The notes beneath the pieces are model-generated. The model saw only the letters and a list, made by a program, of their open reading frames with translations. It was not told where the DNA came from and did not search any database. A stretch of DNA of 64,000 bases from Cricetomys ansorgei. Taxonomy: Eukaryota > Chordata > Mammalia > Rodentia > Nesomyidae. The stretch covers positions 186,001-250,000 of the forward strand of contig JAMJFZ010004075.1 of assembly GCA_026225945.1 (NCBI GenBank), read 5' to 3'. Positions 46,381 to 58,950 of this stretch are shown piece after piece. The position numbers and the translations under genes were made by a program. Positions within the stretch are counted from its first letter, which is position 1, and every line of letters begins with the position of its first letter.

Positions 46381-49300
46381 TCACTGTCTCAGGCAGCAGG
46401 CTGCAACCACATGCTAGCGACAACTAAGACCGCATTGCCACAGACCATACATCCGGCTAAGATGGAGGCCGCTCACTTGGATTTATTACTCCACCTTGAC
46501 CTTATATTCTGGGTTTTGTGCAACAATTTGAAATCGAAGTGACTGTGTCTCCCTGTTACAACATTTTCTGTACATCATGTTTGAGATGTCTTCTTGTGCT
46601 TGTGGTGTAAGCCTTCGGTTTTTCTAGATTCATCTAGAAAATTGACTTATATAGATTATCTCATTAATGATGCCCCATTGATCCATATCTTCACTGACTT
46701 AGAAAATAGTAAATATCCTTCCCTCAAAGTCAGATGATGCCAGAAATAGTCTCCCAGATTGTGGGAGTTCTCTGCTTCTCTCTTCCCACCTGAAGACAGA
46801 GTGGCTTTTATTTAGCAATTTTTCTTCAAATTTACTTAAGAGGAAATGATGGTGAATTGCTTAAATATACTCCTGGCTGTATTTTTCCCAGTTCTCATTC
46901 AGCTTGTTTCAAGACTTCAAACTGGCTGATTGTTAGCTAATAGAAGAGATTGCCTGCGGATCACAAAAGGAAATGTGCCCCGTATGTAGGAGGCAGTGTT
47001 TTCAGTGACCTTCAGGATGTCACATACATTCATGTCTTCATCACGGACCCAAAGCAGGGGAAGAACAGGTTAATTAAATTCTCAGGTGATGTTAAATGGA
47101 GAGATGTTTGTTACACAGCATTAATGAGAATCACACAAAATTCAAAGGGTCTCTAGAGATTGTTTGAAGGGATAGGAAATAAAAATGTAAGCAAATGAGA
47201 GAGGAAGCAATTTGAAACACTCAGATTAGATTAGGGGGATTAGGGGGCGATAATGGTAAAGAGGCCTAAGGTGAGAGTGAGCAGGAAATTAGATGTAAGC
47301 TTGAAGTGTAATACAGTTCAAACATGACTGTGTAGGACCTCAGTATCCAGATTCCATAAAGAGTCCAGGTAAGCAGCTTGTTGATGAGAGTTCATTTGTA
47401 GTTCCTTCATTACGTATTAATTCAGACAAGGCAAACTCTAATAAAGCAAATAGAAAGAAAAGATTAGCTTTTGTCATATGTATGCAAATACCGTATACCC
47501 CAGGGAACCCAGCGCTCCTCATCTCCAACCTACAGTAAAGGCCATTTCCCCGTCTCCTCTCCTTACTTGTCTGAAGCAGATCTTTGGGGTTCTGCCTTTG
47601 AACAGTAATCGTGGTTGGTTTGGTCGCTTCTACTCTGATTGTCCCTGGGTCCTGTGGGAAGGAGAATGCAGGACTCTCTGAGGGCAAGAGAGAAGGATGA
47701 GCGGCATGGGACCTGTGCAAAGGGGGCAGATGATGACATCATGACAACATTGACGGCCTCTATTTCCAAGTGCCCCTACCTCGAAATGCTTTGGGCTGCT
47801 GACTGGGAAAAGGAGGCTAGTGAAAGTCTTATGAAGGAGAACTCTTCCCTTAGTCATGGAAGAAAGCGACTTTACTGTGGTGCCCATTACTGGCTCTATA
47901 CACCCTGTGAATACAAGGCAAAACCGTCTCGGTACCCAGTTTTAATGTTAGCAGCTTATTCTTTAGAAGGTGCTATCAGCCTGTTCAAGGACTTTATGTC
48001 TGCTTTTGTTGGATCCATAAGTTGGGAACTATGAAAAGTTCCAAAGCATTTTATACCTGATGCGTGTTTTACTCTAGATTAAAAAAAAAAGTCTTGTGGG
48101 TCCATTAATCAAAATCTGTGTTAGTTTATATTTGCCAAGGGAGATCCATAATGAATTAATTCAGCTCGATGAAATTTTGTCCTTATTAAGTGTTTTAAAG
48201 CCAAATGTTGCCTGTTTCAAATACTGAAGCAGGGACATTTATTTACAATCTGGTACATATGTAGTTTGAGCTTCTTAGCATAACTTACGGGGAATTAATG
48301 ACTTGTTATTTATTGCTTAACCACTCAGCAGAAGTGATTTATAGAGCTGTGCTATGCACCGGTGGTTACTTTGCAGTCTCCATGCAGGCTGTCTCATCAA
48401 TATCATTAAATGAATTCACAGTGACACAGCTCTGCTACTGTAGTTTTTGATATGAGGGATAACCGAACATAAATCAGGACTTATGTTTTATTCATAAGAT
48501 GTACCAATCTCTCATGGAGGCGTGAGTTAGGTTGGAGATGTCACAAATGTGTTTTACAGTACCCCTGTGATTACACCCAGGCCCTCCTGTGTGACTTTAT
48601 ACTCCAGGTAAAAATAATAGGCTGCTCTGCACCTGGCCACTTTTCAGATAAATGCATTTTATTTTTATTTACGGATGATTGGATCCTATTGTTGTCCCAC
48701 TAGAAGAACATATTTTGAAAGCAACAGAAGTACAATGGAAACCAGCTACCTCAAGTTCACAATTCTCATATCTTATTTAAGTGAATATGGTTAATAATGA
48801 CTTTTTAAAAAAAATTATTTACAAACGATTTTTTAAAAACTAGAACAATTGGATACTAACACTGTGTCAAAAGAGTTGTTTTTGAGCCTTAAATTTTCAA
48901 TAATAGCTTTTTTAAATATCCCAACTAACTATTGGAGAATGGGCCTGGTTATTTCTCCTTGCCAATCCAGTTTATTAAAAGAAAAACATTACAACTCAAA
49001 CATGCCAATGAAAGTGACTCTCTTGCTTGTTTGAAAGTAAACAGCTATTCAGGAAAAGGAATTAAAGTGCATTTGTATACTAGCTTCTTAAGAAAGAAGG
49101 TAGGAAAATGAACTCTCCTGCTATCATGAGAATTTCACTGGCATTGTTATCATTGCCGCAATACCGGTATTTATTCTTTGAACCAAACACTGTCTGAATA
49201 CACGGTAACCCAAGCAGAAGAGGTGGATTTGTCCTGGAGGGATGGATAATCTGCCTCCAGCAGCTCTGCACCTAGGAGTGTTGGGATAATAGCGAGATTG

Positions 49301-50760
49301 CCAGATTGTCGGCCTCGTCAGCGGCCCGCTGTGTAGTCCTGTGATCTGCTCTGCTGACTGTCACAAAAAAGGAACGTGACACGTTACTGACAAAGAAAAT
49401 AATTCCAGCATATGCAAGAAACTGACACAAAGATCATTTCCTCCTTCCTCTGGTTCCAGTTGATTAGACCCAGCTTTAGGCCGTGATGATTTTAAGACCT
49501 AGTCATTTAGGCCTTGTGAGGAAGGGAAGATGGATGAGCCATTGCTTTCAAGGCTGAAGTGACAAAGAGATGAGAGGAAATGACATTACTTAGTGGCGTA
49601 ATAAGTAATTGATTTCATAACGCTGGGTCAAAGGGCACAGTGAATGTGCGTATGTGAGAGCAGAGGACCCCCGGGCATGTCAGCAGAGAGTGGGAGGCCA
49701 GTGTTGCAGGAATGGGGTGCCTTGAAGGGGGAAATCACTAAGAAGGGTGATGGTTACAGCATGACTGAAGTAGTTCCTTTTGATAAGAATTGTGAGCTTA
49801 ACTAGACGTAAATATTTATTAAAAATAGAAGTGTCCCATGCACTTATCATCCAGAAAATATGCTTCCTGGAATTTGATTCCAGAAGATTCCACAACATGG
49901 AAGAGGAAAACCCGGCTTTTAGTGTCTTAGAAAATTAAAAGCCTGTCTTTGTTCACCAAGGAGTCATTAATGTCCATGTTCTTCACTGTAGGGGTTTCTG
50001 GTTTACCCAGACACAACAGGGTTCCTCTTTGAGTTCGCTGTTTTAGAATTTTCTTCCATACTCTAGAAAAAATGATTACCTTGAAATTCTAGGGTTTTCT
50101 AGCTTAGGGATCATTGTTTGACATTGGACATGGAAGCCAAGGCCAATGAGTCTGTCTTTCTGTAATTTTGGCTGGATCCAGGATAATGTTCTGCAGCGTT
50201 GATGATGTAAATACCATTCACAGCAAAGTCACATACTTCTATTACAGTTTCTTCTCTTTCTTTGTTTTCCCTGGATTTGGTAGTTGCTCTTCCTTTCATT
50301 TGCTTTGTTTGCAAAGAATTTCTCATTGTATGAACTTTCTCATGGCACGTTCGAGCCCAGCAAGTTCTCAGGAGTTTGAGCCTCGAGATGAACCCTACTA
50401 GAGGATTTGGTTGGGCTCTACGGCTTCAGCTGCTCCCCAGGCTGCTCAGCTGATGGCAGGGGTCCTGCCTTGCCAATCACTTTTCTTGGGCTTGATATTT
50501 TTCTCTTTCTTGATGCACTTCCTACCCCTCCCATTTTCTCATCAGTCTGGAAGAGAACATCCTCTAAGACCTCTCGAATAGACAGAAAAGTTTTGGTGCT
50601 TCATTAGTATAAAAATATAATTCTTGGGCTCAAATGATAATTGTGTACAGAAATCAGAAACTGTGATCATCGTGAAATTATATACATGCAGTCGCATCAC
50701 ACAGGCTAAGCAAATTGTAGCATCTATGTATTTAGGACGCATGTAACAACAACTAAAAAT
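46381..50760. other. Intronic sequence, mostly unique
   Basis: No gene supported. Frames of 126-131 codons at 47340-47720 (-) and 47639-48034 (+) overlap each other and look random. 48120-48480 is a candidate conserved element. 48650-48850 is AT-rich. Confidence 0.45.
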
Positions 50761-50872
50761 GAAAAGGCCATGTCTATAATTTGTGAGACAAGGGGGGAGG
50801 GGTACAACAGAGGGAGCGAGGGAAGAGAAAAAATGATGTAATTATATTTAATTTAAAAAATTAAAATATGAA
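50761..50872 (+). repeat. Short rodent L1 3' terminus
   Basis: A G-rich GACAAGGGGGGAGGGGTAC and AGGGAGCGAGGGAAGAG tract runs into AATGATGTAATTATATTTAA. The same 3' tail occurs at 28893-28920. Confidence 0.5.
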
Positions 50873-51177
50873 AGAATTCAGAATCGGAAATGTGTTTCTC
50901 AGAATTTGAAAACATTGGGTATCCATGCCCTTGGTGATCAGGGGTCATGTAGGGAGCTAGAAGGCAACAAATACTTTTACAACTGAGTAGAATCTTTTTT
51001 TTTTTTTTTGAATTGGGAACTCTGAAATTTTCTGGTGGTGTTCATTGCTATATTTCCATTTGTAATCCATGTTCTTAAAACTCAGTGGCCCTTCTTCCTA
51101 CAAGCTTGTATTCTTCAGGGCCAAGACTTTTTACTGAATTCTATCATTCAGAATTTATACCTTTCCTGTCTTTCTGT
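50873..51177. other. Intronic sequence
   Basis: Nothing recognised apart from a T15 run at about 50996-51010. Confidence 0.5.
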
Positions 51178-51271
51178 CCCTTTCCTCCCTCCCTCCCTCT
51201 TTCCTTTCTTTCTTCCTTTCTTCCGTCTTTCCTTCTTTCCTTCCTTCCTTCCTCCCTTCCTTCCTTCTTTC
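51178..51271. repeat. (CCTT)n polypyrimidine tract
   Basis: About 94 nt of CCTCCCT, TTCC and TTTC units, almost free of purines on the + strand. Confidence 0.95.
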
Positions 51272-51514
51272 ATGTCTCTATCCCAATTTTAGACAGATCC
51301 TCTAGTTTCCTTTACAGACACCCCTTTTTTATCCTGTTTAATCTCCTTACCTGAGTAATTGCTTCGATTAGTTTTCTGAATCTTCTTTGTTGGGATGGAT
51401 ACTAAACTATGATATTTCATAGAATAGATTCTTTTCTCCTGAATTTTTCCCTTTCACGTGCTTTAATGGTTCAATTTTAAATCTTCCTTTCTTTCTTTAT
51501 CTGTGTCTTATTAT

Positions 51515-51682
51515 TTATGGTGTCTGTGTGTGCACACACAAGCTCACGTGCACGTGAACGCCTAAGTGCGAAGATCAGAAGTTATCTCCTGCTTCAGTGA
51601 GTTCTCTAGGGACCAAACTCAGTTTTCCAGGGTGTCATGACAGGTACTTTTACCCGTTGGCCCATCTTGTCAGCCCTAACTA
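51515..51682 (-). repeat. B3 SINE, diverged
   Basis: The + strand GTGCACACACAAGCTCACG, TCAGTGAGTTCTCTAGGGACC, CAGGTACTTTTACCCGTTGG and CCCATCTTGTCAGCCC is a reverse B3. Confidence 0.7.
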
Positions 51683-53704
51683 ACATCTTGATGTCTGCAG
51701 AATCTTTCTTACTGTCTATGTAATTTCTGTCTGTTTGCATTATTTTTCCCTTGTGTATTTGTACTACTCTCTCTCTACTCTCTCTTTTCCTAGTAGAGAA
51801 TCTTCTTTTAAAAAATCCAATGATCCTTGGCTGTAAAACCCGACAGCCCCTCCTAGGAGTCCTGTGTTACGGTGCTGGGTGGTTGCACCAGACTGCTAGT
51901 GTTTGCCTTCACTGCAGGTTGATCTGGTGTGGCTAGTCAAGAGTTTTCTAAATAGATTTTCTAGTCTCTTCTAGGAAGATTTATACATAGCACCCAGCTT
52001 TGTGAGAGCCGAGAAGACAGTACAAACTGGGGCTCCCATTCAGGGCAGAAATTTCTACTTGTCTCTACTTTCAGGACGGAGCTCTGTCCCTGACTGTGCT
52101 TGTTGTCCAGAGAATGACGTCAGCACTCTCCTCCCCGGGGCTCTGTGGGTGGGATGAGGGCCAGCGAGCAGGCAGGATAGGATTGCTCAAAGGAGAGTTT
52201 AAAAGAAGTTTTAAACAGACTTTCTACCATCAGCCTTTGTTTCCGTCTCATTCTAAGTTTAGGGGCCATCCTGTGCCGTCCATCTCTGGGTCTTCTTCAG
52301 TTTGCTCTACTGCCTGCGGAAAACTGTTTTGGTGTGCACTGCTAGTTAGAATTCATCTGCCAGCTTTCCAATTTCCCAGTCTTTGATGTTATTTTCATGT
52401 CTGCTATCTTCCTGTCTCTTGAGGTTATTCAGTCTACCGCCTATTAAACCTAGAAAATTCTCAGTTACCATGTAGAGCCCATCCCGGGTGCCGTTTCTTC
52501 CCATTGAGATCAAGAGTCACAGTGCTTGCCCTCTACAGTCACGATTGTCACTTGAAGTGTGTCTGTGTTAGGCTGTGGGCCCATTGCTTTGACTCAGAAC
52601 CTGCAACACAGTACCAGGAAGACCTTGTTCACTCAGCGAGAATGGATGTTCAGTCACTACAGAAGAGGAACTTTTCCCGGCTTCATCTATCTTGAATACA
52701 TGATACCGATTCTTATGGATTTGGTTGTAATATTACCTGATTTCAACACCAAGAAGATAAACTGATTTTTTGGGGGGGGTGAGAGGGATAACCCTCACTT
52801 TACTGGGAATTCCTCCTTCATGGGGAATAAATGTAATTCCCCAATCCACATCACGAATGGGATTCAGTGGAGTTCAGTGAGCCAGTCAGGGTAGTGTCTG
52901 TGCAGACCCAGACATCTAAGGACATCACAGACCTGTTACTGCTCAGTCTCGGGTGATTGAACACCACTTGTCCCTCTAAGAATTTGGGGATAAGATGATA
53001 TTTAAAGAGAGCTCACTTACTCACTTGGCTTGGTATATGTTTTCTTTCCTTTTGTTTTTAAAGAATATAAAAGTCATACTGTATCTTACCAATGCATGTA
53101 AAGAGCTCCATATTCCCTGTAGAGTGGTGTGACCATCTGAATCAAGACGTAGTCCTCTCTACTCATTTTGCATGTGAAAGAGTGAAATGCTTGGTTCTTT
53201 CTCTTCTCTCAAATGCACACTATACTATTAATCTCCTTTTCATCTGAAAGATCAAGTATGGCTTTATTTAGGTTTCTCTAAAAGTATCTACTATAATTTC
53301 CTCATGTCAAAGCATTGTTTTCCAAGATGGGCGAAAACTCATGTTTTGAAACTTTGATTTCCTCTTAGCAGCTTAAAACTCACAAAATTCCTTCCTTGCA
53401 TTTGCTCTTCGGAAATTAAAGAAGAGAATTACTGTACAACTATACAGCTATCGTGAGTTAGCGGTCCTGCCTGTGAAATATCTGGCGAGAAGGGCCCCCA
53501 GGAAGGCATTCCTGGGTCTCTAGCTTCTGTTGCTTATCTAGCATTTGTCAAGACACCACTGTGGCCAAACTTCAAATGCTCCTTACGGGAAAACCCGCCA
53601 TTTGGGCCTTACATTTCATTTTTAGATTGGCTGTGTAACCAGTTAACCAACCAGTCAGTATATTTCAGATTCTGTTTTCTTTTTCTTCAGATAGTGTCTC
53701 ACGC
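51683..53704. other. Intronic sequence, no gene supported
   Basis: It may contain old LINE pieces at 52090-52750 that I cannot identify. Frames at 52096-52386 and 52504-52765 are unsupported. A G-run lies at 52772-52779. Confidence 0.45.
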
Positions 53705-54490
53705 TTTGGCCATGTGAGCCTCGTTTTTATATATAATTTTAATTGTTATTGAGAATAGTTTTTTTTCATACAGTATATTCTGATCAAGCTTTCTCCTCCT
53801 CCAGTTTCTCTCGGATCTTCTCCACCTCCCTACCCACAACCTTTCTTTTCTCTCTCGTTAGAAAACAAACAGGCCACACAAAAAAACAAAGAAACCAGAA
53901 TAGGACCAAGGAAAAAGCTCAAGGAACACATACACAAGCAGAGACATACACATTTACACACAGAGAAATCGTATTTAAAACAAACAAACAAACAAGAAAA
54001 CACCACAGAGCAGAAACAGTAACATACATAGGCAAAGAGCCTGAAGGTAAAAATAAACAAACAGCTCTGACAAAGCAGCATGAGACAAAGAGCCTCCAAA
54101 AATCCTATTGAGTTCCTTGTGTGTCGGCCCTCCACTCCTGGGCTTGGGGCCCAGCTTAGGACTAGACTGTATCTCTAGTAAGACTGCGCTGGAGAAAACT
54201 AACTTTTCCCTTTTGAGTGGTTGTTAGTTGGAAATTGCTTCTGGGCTATGGATGGTGCGGGCGTGTGCTTCTCCTCAGGCTGGGACCATACAGGCCCTGT
54301 GCATACTGCGCAGTCTCTGTGAGTTTCTATGTGGGTCGGCCCTGTTGTGTCTGGAAGGCCTTGTTTCCTTGCTGCATTCCATCCTGTATGGCTCTTAAAA
54401 TTTTCCCACCTCCTCTTCTACAAAGTTCCCTAAGCGCTGAGGGGAAGGATTTGGTGGAGACACAGGTTCCGTGTCACTGCGTATTATTTA
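53705..54490 (-). repeat. Rodent L1 (Lx-type) 3' UTR fragment
   Basis: The + strand shows CTCCTCCAGTTTCTCTCGGATC, TCTCCACCTCCCTACCCACAAC, AGAAAACAAACAGGCCACAC, TCCACTCCTGGGCTTGGGGCC, TGGAGAAAACTAACTTTTCCC and CCCTGTTGTGTCTGGAAGG: the antisense order of rodent L1 3' UTR. Two opposed open frames over 100 codons lie here and are not genes. Confidence 0.8.
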
Positions 54491-56749
54491 TACTCATATT
54501 TTAACAGCACACTCCAGCCTGGAGAGCATGTGTAGTTCTGACATTTGCATGGCGGACGTGTGCGTTGTCACCTCTATGTGGGATGAATTGCTTACCTGAC
54601 AGCCAGTGACCCTCACAGTGTAACAGGCATTCTTCTAATTTGTCAGGCGTTCAGAAGGATAGGTTTCTTTTCAGACCACTATTTAGTGTCATTCTATTTG
54701 GAATGGGAAAGCTTCCCAGCAACTTCAGACAAAATTTGAGATTTCTTCTCATTAATATTTTGGCTTTGCTATCAGTCACCCAGGTAAGTTAGACATAATT
54801 CAGAGTAATTCTTACGTGTTTCTCTTAACCTCAAATTGAAGCAACTTTTAAATTTCAGTCAGCAAATAAAACTTCCAAAGATAATGATATGAATACGTAA
54901 AAAACAAAAAAATTGCAGTGGTGAGAATTTTTCCCTCTAGAAGATGAGGAAATAAAAGGACCCAATCCAGGCTCATCCCTGTGAAAGTGAAACTTAAGCT
55001 AATAATGCGAAAGAGATCTTCCAATCACATTTGAGGATCTTAAACAGAGAACTCAAAGATTTCTTGGTGGTTTTCACAGCCTTGAGATATTTTTGGTGTA
55101 ATTTTCACCCTTTATAAAATTTTCCACCTTTTAAGATAGCTGGTGAACCCCACTTTTCTGAAGCGTTCCCTGTAATTGCATCTGTTGCTAGGAGAGGAGC
55201 AGAAGGAAAATGACAGCATCCTAAGATCTGTAACCCTGCTGATTCCTGTTGTTCTGGAAATGTCGCCATCAAGGTTGTCATCAACTCTCATAATGGTCTT
55301 CACCCATTATAATTTGCAGGAGTGCCTGGAAAATTCTATAAGCCTTTAACTTTCTTCTAGCCTTGGAAGCTGGACACCTTCTGCAATCTCAAAGCAATTT
55401 GATAACAGGGTTCAGGTACCTATCTCCCGCTGAGTTCAGCATAAAGCCTTATACTCAGAAGGTGTCAAAGAGCATGTGTGGAATCAATCATTGGAGCACT
55501 AGGCAAAGTCATGGAGTTAGTGTCAGAATCGTCAATTATTACCACTCCTGTCAGATGTCTTTAAACCAATGTTATGTTAATCACCCGGTTACTGACTGCT
55601 AAGAGTTTTTTATATATGCAGAGAACACTAAGTATATTAAAGACATCAAACACATAGAATGAAAGAGGTGAATTGAAGAGTTAAAATGCATTGAAAGCCT
55701 GGACATGTTAAGACGTTTTAGTCATTTGCACTGAGATTATATTAATGTGAAAATAAATGAGCCTGTGAAGTGCATGAGCAGGTGAAAAGCAATCGTAAAT
55801 AAATAAAAACATACACGGGAGCGTGAGAGGGAATAAAGGTGACTATTTTAGCACTGTGGCTGCAAAAGCTGGTGAGGCTTTCTTCAAAGAAGTGAGATGA
55901 CTTTTGGCCACAAAACAGACTGAGCTATGGCGTTCACGTGTCTACGTGTGATTCCTTTGACTCAAATAAATTATATATACATTTTCTATGGAGGCACAGT
56001 CTACATCTGCTCGAGTGTTTCCGCTGTCATTATGAACCTACTCCTGGAGCCACATGGAGCCTTAAAAAGACACTGGCGTTCTCATTTTGCAAGGAGGCAT
56101 GCAGGCTTCCCGCTTTAAGTGTCCGGTTTATTTTCTCAGGGATTCAGTGCGCAGTGCTGATAATATCTTTTGCTACTGAACAAAAAGCTTCTCAAATTTT
56201 CAAATTTAGGTGTCTTCCACAGCACTCTTCTATTTAGCACAATTTAAATGTTGTGAATCTCGGTCTTTGAGTGAATTCGGTATGTGAAAATACAAGTTTA
56301 TAGGAAAAGATCAACTAGAGAATTGTGATTTTTAAAAAAAGTCATCCTTTAACTACTAGTTACCCTTTGCTTAACTGCCAGTACGCCCATTGGCTACTCT
56401 AATTCCTCAAGATACTTTTTTTGTGAGTATGTTCACTACATTGAATGTGGCAAATGTCTCTTTTAATTCAGGAGTTTGGGGGTTCAGATTTTAGTCATAT
56501 TTTGTTACTAAAAATAATTTTTAGCACTTGATAATATTTGATTCTCTTTAGAGAGTTTTTCAAAACCCTGCAGCTTAATTTTGGCTATTTATAAACGTAC
56601 CTCATTTTCCCCAGAACTGACTAAAATTTTCCATGTTTCGTGTTTCTTTGCCTTTGTTTTGTTCATTCCATGAGTGAACCCCTCTCCCATCAGAACAGGA
56701 AACTGACTGAAAGGAACTCTGACCTGTGTTTGCGTTCTTCTTCAGTATT
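54491..56749. other. Intronic sequence, no feature recognised
   Basis: Unique AT-rich DNA. Frames at 55363-55602 and 55927-56237 are unsupported. Confidence 0.5.
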
Positions 56750-57060
56750 TCAGGGAATATTTACTGATGGTCCCTCGTGTGGCACGGCGATGCCAAACTA
56801 GAAATACAAGGAGAACTGTCATTCCTGCAGTAAACCGCTACCATTACTGTGGCTGAGCGGTCGCCGTATGCCAGGGTGCGTGCTCTGTGCAATGTTATGT
56901 TAAGCCTTGACTCTGAGTGGGTGTAGCAATTGGGGAAAATAGAGAAGGACGTCATCTCTTCAGGTGCTTTATCCTGGGAAGCACAGTCACACTCAGACTC
57001 GGGCTCCAAGGCCCCAGAGTCTGTGCTCTTGACAACTCTGATTCATGCAAGTAGAATACT
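56750..57060 (+). repeat. MIR SINE (possibly two fused fossils)
   Basis: TATGCCAGGGTGCGTGCTCTG, GCAATTGGGGAAAATAGAG, CACAGTCACACTCAGACTCGGG and CCAGAGTCTGTGCTCTTGACAAC match the MIR right half. An upstream GAATATTTACTGATGGTCCC could be a second 5' part. Confidence 0.7.
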
Positions 57061-57629
57061 CATCACAGTACCGATAGATTCTGTGCAGGAAAAGTCAAAG
57101 AATAGTTCATGATAACGAGGAATTGGATTTAGTGTGGGAGAGGAAGAAAGGTCTCATTTGAGAAGACATAGAAGATGAACACCAAGAGTGACTAGAAGTT
57201 GGCCCAGGAGAAGGATTGGATTTGCCCGAAGGCCAATCCATAGTGCATACCAATGTCCCGAGGTAGGACGTGGTTAGGAACTTCAGTCAATGCCTTGTGG
57301 CCATGCGGACAGGGAGAAGTGAGAAGAGGCAGGGAACACATAACAGCCGGCTTCCCCCTCAGAGGCACGTTGGTTGGACAGTGTCACTCTGGCATGATTT
57401 TAATTACATATAATTCTCTGTTTAACTACTATCCATCTAAAAATTCAGATTACTTACTAGCAGATAACAGACAGCAGGAAGCTAGCCATGCCATTTTTAT
57501 TCTGTGAAAGGTATCAACACAGATCTTAAAACTAGCCAAAGTACAGAGGATACATGTCTGTGGGGTTCTGTGAGACACACGTGTCACATCTGGACTCCCC
57601 CACCAGGCTCAGGAACCATCAGGGACGAG
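57061..57629. other. Intronic sequence, no feature recognised
   Basis: Nothing beyond short unsupported frames (57253-57507). Confidence 0.5.
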
Positions 57630-58075
57630 GAGATATAAAGGTGTAAGAGCCAGAGCTTGGGGAGAACCGGAGCAGACAGCCTCTTCTAATGCTGGCGGGG
57701 CTGCTCTGCCCGCAGCTCGCAGCAACTGGGTTGCCTGCACAAGCACGTGCAGGAGCAGTTCTTGACCTTGTCGACACCCTCACTTAAGGTCTGGGACACC
57801 AAAAGGCCCCACCCTTAGATGAGATGCTCTTGGCAGCAGGTGGCTTCTAGGGGAAGGAGAGTCAGTTTCTTCAAGCCCACACTCCAGGGGACGGTCCCCT
57901 ACCCGTAAACAGCACACACTGGACTCCCTGGGTTATCTGCATGTAGAGAAAGAAGGGATGAGCTTAGGAGAGACAGGAGGAGGGAGTGGGCCTGGAGGAG
58001 TTGGTGGGGATGGGGATGGCTACGATCAAAATACATTATATGCATATATGATATTCTTGAAGAATTAATTAATAT
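57630..58075 (+). repeat. Rodent L1 3' UTR/3' end
   Basis: GTGTAAGAGCCAGAGCTTGG, GCAGCTCGCAGCAACTGGG, AAAAGGCCCCACCCTTAGATGAG, GGAAGGAGAGTCAGTTTC and GGCTACGATCAAAATACATT. It is the same family and orientation as 15245-15600, with more of the 5' UTR-proximal part kept. Confidence 0.8.
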
Positions 58076-58164
58076 GTGTTTTAAAATAGCTTTATCAGAA
58101 AGCCAAAGATGTGCAGGTATAAAATATTCGATCCCACAAGCCCATTTATTTTTTCTTTTAACGT

Positions 58165-58280
58165 TTCTTTTTAAATAAAAAGTTTCAGTGTAACCCAGGT
58201 TGGTGTGGAGTTTGCTGTTCGCCAACCTCAGCTTCGTAAATGGTTGGGATTGTAAGTGTGTGCTATTGTACCGCAATGGT
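58165..58280 (-). repeat. B1-like remnant, strongly diverged
   Basis: The + strand TTTCAGTGTAACCCAGGTTGG, GCCAACCTCAGCTTCG and GGTTGGGATTGTAAGTGTGTG resembles reverse B1/Alu-like sequence. Confidence 0.5.
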
Positions 58281-58735
58281 TAGTTAATGTGTGGATCATG
58301 GCCACATTTCAGCTTCCTGCTAACATCAAGGCTGCGGCTCCGTAAATGTTTTTATTGTGGTTCAAGTTGTCAACTCTTAGTAGATAATGATGGACATGGG
58401 AAACATAAAAACGGCTCCCCGGATCCTGCCCCAGAGCAGACTGGTAAATGCTAAACCTTCCTGGATGTCAGGGCTGAAACACCATTCTTTCTCCTTATAT
58501 TTAGAATAAATTCGCACTAACCTTTTTGGTGCCTGCCATCACTACGTCAAGCACAAGAAGCCACGCAATTAGTCCTGCCAATAATAAAATCCCATGATAC
58601 ACAGGAACAAACCCAAGCTTAAAGACATTATTTATTTGTCTAAAATCACAATATTATAAAATGTGCAATTAAGATTTTATTGCAGAGTTAATGTTCTTTA
58701 CTGTATTACTTTGAGATCTCTTAAAATTTCATTGT

Positions 58736-58950
58736 GGGCTGGAGACGTAGCATAGCGGTTAAGAGCACTCCCTGCTGTTGTAGAGGAACTGGATTTGGTT
58801 CCCAGCACCCATATGGCACTTCACAACAGTCTGTAACTCCAGTTCTAAGGGATCCAATGCCCTCTTGTGATCTCTAAGGGCACCAGGTGCACATGCGATA
58901 CATGCACATGCTTATAGGCAAACCACTCATACACATAAATAAACCTTTAA
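58736..58950 (+). repeat. B2 SINE, full length
   Basis: GGGCTGGAGACGTAGCATAGC, GTTAAGAGCACTCCCTGCTG, GGTTCCCAGCACCCATATGG, TCTGTAACTCCAGTTCTAAGG, CACATAAATAAACC. The tRNA-derived A box and B box regions are both visible. Confidence 0.95.

Noticed and set aside
47340..48034. Opposed frames of 126 (-) and 131 (+) codons
   Set aside because: They overlap on both strands, neither has recognisable motifs, and no splice sites bound them.
53743..54135. Frames of 122 (+) and 101 (-) codons
   Set aside because: They lie in antisense L1 3' UTR with AAAC-rich low complexity.
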